From Buttiauxella sp. A111 (lineage in GTDB: Bacteria > Pseudomonadota > Gammaproteobacteria > Enterobacterales > Enterobacteriaceae), in the NCBI RefSeq assembly GCF_014189855.1, contig NZ_BJFN01000005.1:186001-250000 (forward strand): DNA of 64,000 bases. Direction: 5' to 3'. Position 1 is the stretch's first letter. Each line of letters starts with the position of its first letter. Position numbers and translations under genes: made by a program. Shown here in pieces: positions 8,958-17,613 of this stretch. The notes below the pieces were generated by a model, which saw only the letters and a list, made by a program, of their open reading frames with translations, ran no database searches and was not told the origin of the DNA.

Positions 8958-11735
8958 ATGACCAGTAACGATCGTATCTTGCATCCATTTACCCTACCCA
9001 ATGGAATTGAGCTGAAAAACCGCTTATTAATGGCACCGATGACAACCTGTACAGGTTATTATGACGGCACGGTAAGCAGCGAACTGGTGGAGTATTATCG
9101 CGTTCGGGCAGGCAGCATTGGTGGGGTCATCGTTGAATGTTGTTTTATCGACGATCTCGGCCTGGCGTTTCCTGGCGCTATCGGCATTGATAACAATGAA
9201 AAAATAGCCGGTCTGGCAAAAATTGCAGAAGCCATCAAGGCTGAAGGGTCCAAAGCGATTTTACAGATTTACCATGGCGGCCGGATGGTGGACCCGCAGT
9301 TGATTGGCGGACGGACGCCTGTTGCACCGAGTGCCCTGGCGGCACCGCGTGAAGGCGCTGTTGTTCCACGCGCCCTGACGGGTGATGAAGTCGAAGGCAT
9401 GATAGCTAAATTTGGTGAAGGCGTACGCCGAGCCATTCAGGCCGGTTTCGACGGCGTGGAAATTCATGGTGCCAATACCTATCTGATCCAACAATTCTAT
9501 TCACCTAACTCTAACCAACGCGATGATGAATGGGGCGGCAGCCGTGACAATCGCGCGAAATTCCCGCTGGCAATCCTGGAAATCACCCACAAAATGGCGC
9601 GCCAGTATGCCGACGACGCTTTTATTATCGGTTATCGCTTTTCACCCGAAGAGCTGGAAATTCCCGGTATTCGCTTTGATGACACCCTGTATCTGCTAGA
9701 AAAACTGGCCGCTCGCGGTGTGGATTATTTGCACTTCTCCGTTGGTGCATCGCTGCGCCCGTCGATTGTTGATACCACTGACCCGACTCCGTTAATTGAA
9801 AAATACTGTGCGATGCGTTCTGAGACGCTGGCGCAAGTGCCGGTGATGGGCGTCGGCGGCGTGGTGAATGCGGCAGATGCAGAACAAGGGTTGGAACATG
9901 GCTACGATCTGATCGCTGTGGGCCGCGCTTGTATCGCGTATCCAGACTGGACGGCACGCATTGCCCGTGGCGAAGAGCTGGAGCTGTTCATCGACAGCAC
10001 CCAGCGTGAAGCGCTGCATATTCCCGAGCCGTTGTGGCGTTTCTCGCTGGTGGAAGCGATGATCCGGGACATGAGCATGGGCGATGCCAAATTTAAACCG
10101 GGCGTGTTCGTCGAAACCGTGCAGGACGACGTGAATGAACTGGTTATCAATGTGAGTCTCGAAAACGATCGCATTGCCAACATCGAACTGGCCTCAAGCC
10201 CGGAACAAAGCGTGGCATTTACCACCAGCTTTGAAGAGATCCGTGAGCGCATTTTGTCTGCCAACACGCCGCATGTCGATGCGATTTCTGGCGCGACCAG
10301 CCAGAGCGAAGCGGTGAAAAAAGCGGTATCGAAAGCGATGCTGAAATCGAGCAAAGCGCGAGTCGCGGAAGAAGGCGGTGATGACAACTCACCGAAAAGC
10401 TACGATGTGATCGTCGTCGGCAGCGGCGGCGCGGGTCTGGCGGCAGCGATTCAGGCTCACGATGATGGGGCGAGCGTCCTTATTGTTGAAAAAATGCCGA
10501 CCCTCGGCGGTAACACCATCAAAGCGTCAGCCGGGATGAATGCCGCAGAAACTCGCTTCCAGCGCGTGAAAGGCATTCATGACAGCAAAGAAAAGTTCTA
10601 CCAGGAAACTCTGAACGGCGGGAAAAACAAAAACAATCCAGAACTGCTGCATTGTTTTGTTGAAAATGCACCGGAAGCCATCGAATGGTTGGCGCATCGC
10701 GGCATCATGCTTAACGATATCACCACCACGGGCGGTATGAGCATCGACCGCACCCACCGTCCACGTGACGGATCGGCGGTTGGTGGCTATCTGATTAGCG
10801 GGCTGGTGCGCAATATCACCCGACGCGGCATTGATGTGATGCTGGATACGTCGGTGGACGAGATCCTGACCAATAACGGTGTAGTGAGCGGTGTGCGCTT
10901 GCTGACTGATGAGCAAGAACGCATTGTGGTGCAGGCGAAAAGTGTGGTGGTTGCCACCGGCGGCTTCAGCGCCAACAGCGAAATGGTCGTGAAATACCGC
11001 CCTGACCTGACCGGTTTTGTCACCACCAACCACAAAGGAGCCACCGGCGGCGGTATCGCACTGTTAGAACGAATCGGCGCAGGCACCGTGGATATGGGCG
11101 AAATTCAAATCCACCCAACCGTAGAACAGCAAACCTCGTATCTGATTTCCGAATCGATTCGCGGCGGCGGCGCTATTCTTGTGAGCCAGCAAGGGCAGCG
11201 GTTCTTCAACGAAATGGAAACCCGCGATAAAGTCTCGGCATCGATCATTGCGTTGCCGGAACACTTTGCTTACATCGTCTTTGACGAACATGTGCGGGCG
11301 AAAAACAAAGCCTCAGATGAATACATCGCCAAAGGTCTGGTGACGAGTGCGAGCTCGCCACGGGAACTGGCGGAGAAGCTGGGAATGGATTATCACGCTT
11401 TCCTCGCCACGCTTGAGCGCTACAACGGTTTTGTGGAAAAGCAGTGTGATGACGACTTTGGCCGCACGACCGCGTTACGTGCGCCAGTAAACGAAGGGCC
11501 ATTCCACGCCATTCGTATTGCGCCAGGGGTTCATCATACGATGGGCGGCGTGACGATAAATGCCAAAACAGAAGTGTTGAATGCGGGTAATCAAACCATT
11601 CCTGGTGCCTATGCAGCAGGGGAAGTGGTTGGCGGCATCCACGGTGCTAACCGTATCGGGGGGAACGCGGTTGCGGATCTTATTATTTTCGGCACCCTGG
11701 CTGGGGGGCAAGCGGCGAAACGCGCCAGAGCCTGA
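8958..11735 (+). CDS. soluble NADH:fumarate reductase, OYE/FMN_bind/FAD_binding_2 fusion
   Basis: A 925-residue three-domain flavoprotein without signal peptide or haem motif, so cytoplasmic. Residues 1 to about 345 form an old-yellow-enzyme barrel (HGANTYLIQQFYSPNSNQR, WGGS) able to take electrons from NAD(P)H. About 390-470 is an FMN_bind domain with DAISGAT, whose Thr447 is the expected site of covalent FMN attachment. From 481 on is a fumarate-reductase FAD domain (GSGGAG at 488-493). The fumarate-site residues known from Shewanella flavocytochrome c are present: His719 (IQIHPT), Arg756 (ETRDK), His859/His860 (GVHHTMGG) and Arg899 (HGANRIGGNA). This is the architecture of the water-soluble NADH:fumarate oxidoreductase described in Klebsiella pneumoniae. 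The neighbouring apbE supports flavinylation. Urocanate or acrylate reduction is an alternative, less likely given His719. CTGGAG precedes the ATG. Confidence 0.87.
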   Translation: MTSNDRILHPFTLPNGIELKNRLLMAPMTTCTGYYDGTVSSELVEYYRVRAGSIGGVIVECCFIDDLGLAFPGAIGIDNNEKIAGLAKIAEAIKAEGSKAILQIYHGGRMVDPQLIGGRTPVAPSALAAPREGAVVPRALTGDEVEGMIAKFGEGVRRAIQAGFDGVEIHGANTYLIQQFYSPNSNQRDDEWGGSRDNRAKFPLAILEITHKMARQYADDAFIIGYRFSPEELEIPGIRFDDTLYLLEKLAARGVDYLHFSVGASLRPSIVDTTDPTPLIEKYCAMRSETLAQVPVMGVGGVVNAADAEQGLEHGYDLIAVGRACIAYPDWTARIARGEELELFIDSTQREALHIPEPLWRFSLVEAMIRDMSMGDAKFKPGVFVETVQDDVNELVINVSLENDRIANIELASSPEQSVAFTTSFEEIRERILSANTPHVDAISGATSQSEAVKKAVSKAMLKSSKARVAEEGGDDNSPKSYDVIVVGSGGAGLAAAIQAHDDGASVLIVEKMPTLGGNTIKASAGMNAAETRFQRVKGIHDSKEKFYQETLNGGKNKNNPELLHCFVENAPEAIEWLAHRGIMLNDITTTGGMSIDRTHRPRDGSAVGGYLISGLVRNITRRGIDVMLDTSVDEILTNNGVVSGVRLLTDEQERIVVQAKSVVVATGGFSANSEMVVKYRPDLTGFVTTNHKGATGGGIALLERIGAGTVDMGEIQIHPTVEQQTSYLISESIRGGGAILVSQQGQRFFNEMETRDKVSASIIALPEHFAYIVFDEHVRAKNKASDEYIAKGLVTSASSPRELAEKLGMDYHAFLATLERYNGFVEKQCDDDFGRTTALRAPVNEGPFHAIRIAPGVHHTMGGVTINAKTEVLNAGNQTIPGAYAAGEVVGGIHGANRIGGNAVADLIIFGTLAGGQAAKRARA

Positions 11736-11746
11736 TACTCAGCGAT

Positions 11747-11813
11747 TGTAGACCGGGTTAGCGTCACGCGAACCCGGCAACACCCCGGCGGCACGTTGCC
11801 AGCCGGGGCTACA
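11747..11813. repeat. REP-like palindromic element
   Basis: Two adjacent GC-rich palindromes between the reductase and apbE: CCGGGTT...AACCCGG and CCCCGGC...GCCGGGG, bounded by TGTAG and CTACA. The layout resembles enterobacterial REP/BIME units. It differs from the CCCTCACCC repeat family found elsewhere in the window, and it is the only repeat of this kind that I see in the accessory block. Confidence 0.7.
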
Positions 11814-11830
11814 GCAGAGGAGCCACAATT

Positions 11831-12784
11831 ATGCCCACCGACGAACGTCTCTATAGTTATTGCGCCGAACTGATGGGCTCGCCCATTCTTCTCAAACTCT
11901 ATTCCCACGATGAAGCGCTCGCCTCCCGCATCTTTCAACTGATTAAGCGTTATGAAGATTTACTCACGGTTAACCGTGCGCAATCTCAGGTGATGAGCAT
12001 CAACCATGCCGCCGGGCTACATCCAGTCACGGTCAGCCGTCCAGTTTATGCACTGATTAAATGCGCGAAGGCCGCCAGTATGGCGCAGGATAGCGCGTTC
12101 AATCTGGCGATTGGCCCGCTGGTGAAGTTGTGGCGTATTGGCTTTCAGGGGCACCGCGTGCCGTCAGCCGCGGAAATTGCTGAGCGCCTACCGCTGACGC
12201 GCCCGCAGGATGTGATTCTGGATGATGAGACTTGCAGCGTTTTTCTTGCGCAGGCAGGGATGGAGATAGACCTCGGCGCGATTGCCAAAGGCTACATTGC
12301 AGACAGAGTTCGTGACTCTCTTCGCCAGCAGGGGGTGAGTGATGCGCTGATTAACCTCGGCGGCAATGTGCATACGTTGGGGAACTGGTCTGTTGGATTA
12401 AAAAAACCGTTTGCGCCGGGCGATGCGCTTATTGGCAGTATTGAGGTCGCAAGCCAGTCGGTCGTCACCTCCGGCGTTTACGAGCGTTACTTCGAGCAGG
12501 ATGGCAAGCGCTGGCATCATATCCTCGACCCGCGCAGCGGTTATCCGCTGGATAACGAACTGGACAGCGTGACGATTATTTCCGCCAACTCTCTTGATGG
12601 TGATATCTGGACAACGCTGATTTACGGCCTGGGCGTGGTGAAAGGCTGTGCGGCACTACGCCATCATGAGGATATCGAGGCGATTTTTGTGACCAAAAAT
12701 CGCGACGTTATCCTCTCTTCGCAGCGTAATTTCCGCTTTTCGTTACTTGACGACAGCTACCGTCTTACTGGCTGTACTGCTTAA
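11831..12784 (+). CDS. apbE: ApbE-family FMN transferase
   Basis: FAD:protein FMN transferase, 317 residues. It would move FMN from FAD onto the threonine of the FMN_bind domain in the reductase just upstream. The family's MEIDLGAIAKGYIADRVRD and NLGGNVHTLG motifs and the C-terminal HHILDPRSGYPLDNELDSV metal/FAD region are present. There is no signal peptide or lipobox, unlike periplasmic ApbE, which fits a cytoplasmic substrate. It lies 95 nt after the reductase with its own GAGGAG Shine-Dalgarno, probably cotranscribed. Its last 20 nt overlap the convergent dcuR gene. Confidence 0.92.
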   Translation: MPTDERLYSYCAELMGSPILLKLYSHDEALASRIFQLIKRYEDLLTVNRAQSQVMSINHAAGLHPVTVSRPVYALIKCAKAASMAQDSAFNLAIGPLVKLWRIGFQGHRVPSAAEIAERLPLTRPQDVILDDETCSVFLAQAGMEIDLGAIAKGYIADRVRDSLRQQGVSDALINLGGNVHTLGNWSVGLKKPFAPGDALIGSIEVASQSVVTSGVYERYFEQDGKRWHHILDPRSGYPLDNELDSVTIISANSLDGDIWTTLIYGLGVVKGCAALRHHEDIEAIFVTKNRDVILSSQRNFRFSLLDDSYRLTGCTA

Positions 12785-13484
12785 GCAAGTTGTACTGTTC
12801 GGCAACCAGTCGATAGCGGTACACCGGGCGGCCAGTGGCACCATAATGAATGCTGGTATAAAGAATGTTAATTTGTGCCAGCCAAATCAGATATTTGCGG
12901 CAAGATACGCGGGAGATAGTGACGGCTGCCGCAAGCTCATCGGTGGAAAACTCTGAGCCCGGATGGTTATCAATCCACTGACAAATCGTGCGTAAGGTTT
13001 GTGCCGTCAGCCCTTTTGGCAAGCGCCGGTCGTCGGTGCTTTCCGGGCTCGCCCCATGCAGCAAGCGATCGACTTCCACCTGCTCATAGTACGGCTGGTT
13101 GGTCATCAGCTTGCGCTTCTCCCGCCACGCGTTCAGAGCCTCTTCAAAACGAGGGAACTGGAACGGTTTAATCAGGTAGTCCACCACGCCATAACGCAGG
13201 GATGTTTGCACTGTGGTGGCATCGGCTGCGGAAGTAATCATTATCACATCGATGGCGCGGCCAGTGGCACGGATCACCGGCAGGAGATCCAGCCCGCTGT
13301 GCTGTTGCATATAAACATCCAGCAGCACCAGATCGATCTCAAGTGCAGGGTCGCTGAGCATTTCTTTTGCCTGGGGTAGCGTTGAGGCTGTGCCACAGCA
13401 GCGGAAACCGGGAACTCTGGCCACATACATGCGGTTAAGCTCGGCCACCATGGCATCATCATCAACAATTAATACATTTATCAT
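12765..13484 (-). CDS. dcuR: DcuR-like response regulator
   Basis: Response regulator of the CitB/DcuR type, 239 residues, close to E. coli DcuR along its whole length. The receiver domain has the acidic pocket at Asp8-Asp10, phospho-acceptor Asp56 (LVLLDVY) and Lys106 (YLIKPF). The C-terminal output domain carries a helix-turn-helix around STDELAAAVTISRVSCRKYL. It is coupled to dcuS by a 4-nt overlap. The likely targets are the adjacent fumarate and malate genes. Whether this is the only DcuR in the genome or a second copy cannot be told from this window. Confidence 0.92.
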   Translation of the reverse strand: MINVLIVDDDAMVAELNRMYVARVPGFRCCGTASTLPQAKEMLSDPALEIDLVLLDVYMQQHSGLDLLPVIRATGRAIDVIMITSAADATTVQTSLRYGVVDYLIKPFQFPRFEEALNAWREKRKLMTNQPYYEQVEVDRLLHGASPESTDDRRLPKGLTAQTLRTICQWIDNHPGSEFSTDELAAAVTISRVSCRKYLIWLAQINILYTSIHYGATGRPVYRYRLVAEQYNLLKQYSQ

Positions 13485-15082
13485 GTTGGAATCCTATTAC
13501 TGTCCCAGGGAAGATGAACAAAAAATTGGGTATACACTCCGGGTTCAGATTCGACAGAAATACTGCCGCCCAATGTGTTTAATTGTTGGCGGGTAAGGAA
13601 CAGCCCGACACCACGGTTTTCACCTTTAGTTGAAAAACCTTTCGCGAAGACAGCCTCAATGTTGGCCTGCGCAATCCCCGGGCCGTCATCGCTCACTTCG
13701 CCACTTAGCCAACCGTTCTGGTAATGCAGCAGCACAGTGACTTCGCCTTCTGGCTGTTCGCTCATCGCATCCAGTGCATTTTCAATCAGATTACCGAGCG
13801 CCGTCACCAGCGCCGTTACCTGTTTCTCATTCACGCTATCAGGCACCAGGCTCTCTTCTGCCAGCGTCAGGGTGAAGCCCAGCTCTTTGGCGCGATGTAT
13901 TTTTCCCAGAAGAAAACCCGCCACGACCGGTGCTTTGATTTGATGCTGAATCGCGCCGATATCCGTCTGGTAATTATGGGCAGTTTGCAGCACGTATTCT
14001 TCAAGCTTGTCGTAACTCTTCATGTTCAACAGGCCGAGGATAACGTGCAGTTTGTTCATGAATTCATGAGACGTGGTACGTAGGGCATCAACATAATTCA
14101 CCATGCCATCAAGACGTTGAAGTAACTGACTGACTTCCGTTTTGTCGCGGAACGTACTTATCGCACCGACGATGGTTCCTTGATGATGAATGGGAACGGT
14201 ATTGCTGATAAGCAGCAATCCGTTGCAGGTAAGCTCGCGGTCATAAATGGGTTTGTCATGCTCTAACACTTCCTGAAGCTCTGCCAGCAGCGGCCCTTCA
14301 TCAACCTCATCGTCGGGAGAGGATTGCAGCATTTTTCTGGCTGCCGGGTTAACCAGCGTCACCTGACCGTGTTCATCCACGGCCATTACCCCTTCTTTTA
14401 ACGAATGCAGCATCGCCTGGCGTTGCTTGAGCTTGGCTGAAAGATCATGGGGCTCATGTCCCAGCAGTGCACGTTTCAATACGCGCACCAGACTCAGTGT
14501 GCCGAGCGTACACACCAGTGCGCTGAACAGAACGGTGAATAAGACGTTCCTGCGGCTACGCGCGAGTTGTTCGTCCACTTTGCTCAGTGGAACACCGACG
14601 GCGACGACACCAATCTGCTGGCGCTGGTCATTATAGACGGGCGTATAGACACGCAATGCAGGCCCCAGTGCGCCGTTGTTTATCGCGACATTTTCTTTGC
14701 CTTTCAGCGTGGGGTTAATGTCATTACCGATGTAATGCAGCCCAATGAGCTGGCTATTGGGATGCGAGTGGCGAATCCCGTTCATGTCGGTCACGACGGC
14801 GAAAAGCAAATGGTTGCGCTTCATTGCAGCAAGCGCCAGAGGTTGAACGATATTGCAGCTGGGTGGCAATGTCAGACCGCGTTTGACCTCCGGTGTATCG
14901 GCGAGCGTTCGCGCGACGGCCAATGCCGTATCTTTCAGACCGTCACGTGTCGCATTGCTGATTTGTGAAAACCACAGAGAGAACACCAACAACAATACAG
15001 TGCCAAGCACACTGCAAATCATAAGCGTCACCGTTGTGCTGAGTTTCATCGGGCGCTTACGGGAGGGTGATAAAACGGTCAT
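13481..15082 (-). CDS. dcuS: DcuS-like C4-dicarboxylate sensor kinase
   Basis: Membrane histidine kinase, 533 residues. Order: N-terminal helix (about 15-40), periplasmic PAS sensor (about 42-178), second helix (about 179-200), cytoplasmic PAS, then a kinase core with His339 (TTSHEFMNKLHV), N box NLIENALDAM and G box DDGPGIA. Ligand residues known from E. coli DcuS are kept: Arg104 and His107 (IRHSHP) and Arg144 (LRVYTP). The aromatic Phe120 of E. coli is Tyr117 here. These residues fit C4-dicarboxylate rather than citrate sensing. The ATG at 15082 (MTVLSPSRKRPMKLST) aligns with DcuS; the longer frame from 15160 adds 26 unlikely residues. Divergent from the MurQ-like gene. Confidence 0.9.
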   Translation of the reverse strand: MTVLSPSRKRPMKLSTTVTLMICSVLGTVLLLVFSLWFSQISNATRDGLKDTALAVARTLADTPEVKRGLTLPPSCNIVQPLALAAMKRNHLLFAVVTDMNGIRHSHPNSQLIGLHYIGNDINPTLKGKENVAINNGALGPALRVYTPVYNDQRQQIGVVAVGVPLSKVDEQLARSRRNVLFTVLFSALVCTLGTLSLVRVLKRALLGHEPHDLSAKLKQRQAMLHSLKEGVMAVDEHGQVTLVNPAARKMLQSSPDDEVDEGPLLAELQEVLEHDKPIYDRELTCNGLLLISNTVPIHHQGTIVGAISTFRDKTEVSQLLQRLDGMVNYVDALRTTSHEFMNKLHVILGLLNMKSYDKLEEYVLQTAHNYQTDIGAIQHQIKAPVVAGFLLGKIHRAKELGFTLTLAEESLVPDSVNEKQVTALVTALGNLIENALDAMSEQPEGEVTVLLHYQNGWLSGEVSDDGPGIAQANIEAVFAKGFSTKGENRGVGLFLTRQQLNTLGGSISVESEPGVYTQFFVHLPWDSNRIPT

Positions 15083-15256
15083 GTCGGTCCAGAAGAGTAA
15101 CGGTGAAGTGCAGATTATCGCAGATGGGGATGGGTACTTAAAGCCGTGCAAATCAAGCAAAACGGCCTTCAGAGGCGGGGAAGCGTGACCCTACTCGCAG
15201 GACTGGCAGATAAATATCCCTATAGTATGTGCGGACGCTTTAAATGGAGGTTTTTT

Positions 15257-16177
15257 ATGAGCAGTAAGCCAACCGGTTCAATGATGGGACGACGTAATAG
15301 CGGTACGGAAAATATCGATAAACTCACAACAGAGGATATGCTGGCAACAATCCTTAAAGACGACCGCGAAATCACTAATGCGATAGCCACCTGTTTACCG
15401 ACGGTCACCCGTTTAGTCGATCATGCGGTGGCGACTTTCAGCCGGGGTGGGCGTGTCGTTATCGTCGGTGCAGGTGCCTCAGGGCGCGCGGCGATGCAGG
15501 TGGCATGTGAGTTTGCCCCTGATACACATCATGGGCTTATTGGGTTGATTGCGGGTGGCCCAGAAGCAATGTTACAGGAGTTGGAGGCTGCCGCAGGCGA
15601 TTACGACCGTGGTATCAACGACTTGCAGGCCATTCATTTTAACCAAAATGATATGCTGCTTGGCCTGTCGGTCAGCGGTAAAACGCCATGGGTATGGGGT
15701 GCGCTCCGTTACGCGAGGTCGCTTGACGCGCCAGTGGCGGTTATCACCCAGGATGCCGGGAGTGAAGTGGCACAACTGGCGGATATCGTCATTGCACCAG
15801 ATACCGGACCGGAAGTGGTAGTGGGATTTGCTAATCCCAAGGCGCGGCTGGCTCAGCGGCAGATCCTCACGATGCTCTCGACGGGGTTGGCGATTCGCAC
15901 CGGCCGAGTTTATGGCAATTTGCGGGTCGATATTAACGCATCCAGCACCCGTTGGGCGGAGCGGCAGATAGCCATTGTGATGGAAGCGACGCACTGTTCT
16001 CGCGCACAAGCGAAGGAGACGCTGGGAAGCTGCAATCATGACTGTCGAACGGCGATTCTGATGTTGTTGACCGGGCTGGACGTCTGGAATGCGCGGGATG
16101 TGCTGGCTGAAAACAGTGAACACCTGCGGATTTCCCTTGAGGAAGCTAAGCGTCGGTCTGTCCAAAAAGCGTCGTGA
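15257..16177 (+). CDS. MurQ-like SIS-domain protein, possibly not a true etherase
   Basis: 306 residues, homologous over its full length to MurQ (N-acetylmuramic acid 6-phosphate etherase) and the GCKR sugar-phosphate SIS family. GAGASGRAAMQ, GLIAGGPEAM, GLSVSGKTPW and ANPKARLAQRQILTMLSTGLAIRTG mark the SIS core. Compared with E. coli MurQ, the catalytic Glu83 is kept (ACEFAP), but an ungapped alignment from GLIAGG to INDL puts Ala where E. coli has the second key residue, Glu114. The N-terminal TEGSN motif is also changed to GRRNS. It may therefore bind or isomerise a sugar phosphate, or act on another lactyl ether. No murP or PTS gene is near; neighbours are malate genes. GGAGG at 15246-15250 fixes the start. 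TATAGT near 15220 is a possible -10. Confidence 0.75.
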   Translation: MSSKPTGSMMGRRNSGTENIDKLTTEDMLATILKDDREITNAIATCLPTVTRLVDHAVATFSRGGRVVIVGAGASGRAAMQVACEFAPDTHHGLIGLIAGGPEAMLQELEAAAGDYDRGINDLQAIHFNQNDMLLGLSVSGKTPWVWGALRYARSLDAPVAVITQDAGSEVAQLADIVIAPDTGPEVVVGFANPKARLAQRQILTMLSTGLAIRTGRVYGNLRVDINASSTRWAERQIAIVMEATHCSRAQAKETLGSCNHDCRTAILMLLTGLDVWNARDVLAENSEHLRISLEEAKRRSVQKAS

Positions 16178-16210
16178 CATCAGCTAAAAATGCCGAGTCA
16201 TGGATGATAA

Positions 16211-16247
16211 AACGGTGAAAGCATGTTGATGCCTTCACCGTTTTTTT
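16211..16247. terminator. bidirectional terminator, MurQ-like gene and 2HCT gene
   Basis: Stem AACGGTGAA / TTCACCGTT with an extended GC-closed top, T7 on the plus side and an A-run on the other. It lies between two convergent genes and suits both strands. Confidence 0.85.
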
Positions 16248-16278
16248 ATGCCTGATGGGCAGGGTCAAGAAGGGGGGA

Positions 16279-17613
16279 TTACATGATCCATCCCAGCAGC
16301 AATGTTGCGGCGATGACGGTCGATGCCCCGCCAATACGGGTCGCAATTTGCGCGAAAGGCATCAGCGACATACGATTTGATGCCGACAATATCGCCACAT
16401 CACCTGTACCGCCCAAACCACTGTGACAGCACGTAACGATGGCCGCTTCAATCGGGTACATATTCAGGCGAGAGGCAATGAAAAAGCCGCTCAATGACAT
16501 GGTGATGACCACCGAACCGCACACCACGACATAGCCTACGGAAAAGACAGAGACGACGCTTTCCAGCGGCACATACAGCATTCCAAGCCCAATCATCAAC
16601 GGCCAAACTAACGCTGCCGAGACAAATTTGTAGCAGCTATGTGCACCCATCTCCATCGCTGACGGGATCAATTTTGCATATTTACAGAAGACAGCTGCCA
16701 GGATCATCAACACCGGCCCTGGAATGTGTACCAGTTTCTCAAACAAGCCGCCGACGATGAAAAAGGCGCAAATCATCAATAACCCGGCCCCCATCAGGTG
16801 AAAATCAGTTTGCTGAGAGCCCTGAGTCTGCGCAAACAAACTGTTGTCTTCGCGGCTGCGGATCAACATCCCATTACCGGTTAGCGACGGGCGACGGCTG
16901 CCAATACGGGCCAGAACACCTGCGCAAATAATCGCGAAGATATTACCTACCACTGCGGCAGGCGCCAGTTGCGCGACATACACATCCGGGGTTTGCCCCA
17001 GTATTGCGGAATAGGCGAGTGAAAGTGGCAGAATCCCTTCACCAATGCCCCCACCGATAATAGGTACGATGATAAAGAAGAATGTATGGTAGATGCTGTA
17101 GCCGAACATTGAACCGACCAGCAGACCGGTTAACACCGCCGTACCGGTTCCCACGACAAGTGGCACAAACATGCGGATCATGCCCTGGATGAGGATCGTC
17201 CGGTTCATACCTAAAATGCTACCCACCACTAAACACGCAATAACAAAATAAAGCAGGTTCGCTTCTTTCATCAGCAGGTGCACGGTAGCCATTGTTTGTT
17301 CTTCAAACAGACCGTAATAGACCAACACGGAAGGCACCATCAGACACAATATTGCCGGGCCGCCAATGTCTTTAAGAACGGGGATCATGCGACCTATTTT
17401 TGCAAATGAAAAACCCAGGGTCATGATAATAGCCAGGCCGCCAATCATATTTTTGGGAAGCAACCCGGAGGCACCTGAAACGGCAACAATGGTGGCAATA
17501 ACAACGAACAACAATATTGGTACGGAGCCGACTTCCATATTACCCAGAAGTCGCAGCGGTTGCCCACCTGAGGCGGGCTTTTCAATGGGATGATTTAGTG
17601 GGTTATTTTCCAT
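16279..17613 (-). CDS. 2-hydroxycarboxylate transporter (CitS/MaeN family)
   Basis: Inner-membrane secondary carrier of the 2HCT family, 444 residues, about eleven membrane segments. The two glycine-rich re-entrant loop motifs are visible as GGGIGEGILPLS and GGTGDVAIL, and the substrate-carboxylate arginine lies in the C-terminal QIATRIGGAS. Members transport citrate, malate or lactate, usually with sodium. Next to an AEC permease and malic enzyme, malate is the most likely substrate; citrate remains possible. Divergent from the AEC gene over a 417-bp control region. Confidence 0.88.
   Translation of the reverse strand: MENNPLNHPIEKPASGGQPLRLLGNMEVGSVPILLFVVIATIVAVSGASGLLPKNMIGGLAIIMTLGFSFAKIGRMIPVLKDIGGPAILCLMVPSVLVYYGLFEEQTMATVHLLMKEANLLYFVIACLVVGSILGMNRTILIQGMIRMFVPLVVGTGTAVLTGLLVGSMFGYSIYHTFFFIIVPIIGGGIGEGILPLSLAYSAILGQTPDVYVAQLAPAAVVGNIFAIICAGVLARIGSRRPSLTGNGMLIRSREDNSLFAQTQGSQQTDFHLMGAGLLMICAFFIVGGLFEKLVHIPGPVLMILAAVFCKYAKLIPSAMEMGAHSCYKFVSAALVWPLMIGLGMLYVPLESVVSVFSVGYVVVCGSVVITMSLSGFFIASRLNMYPIEAAIVTCCHSGLGGTGDVAILSASNRMSLMPFAQIATRIGGASTVIAATLLLGWIM

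Noticed and set aside
8726-9001. 91-codon frame on the minus strand in the divergent region
   Set aside because: Overlaps the start and ribosome site of the fumarate reductase, is very AT-rich and has no recognisable protein features.
11748-11813. Intrinsic terminator between fumarate reductase and apbE
   Set aside because: Hairpins lack a U-run and look like a REP unit; the two genes probably stay cotranscribed.
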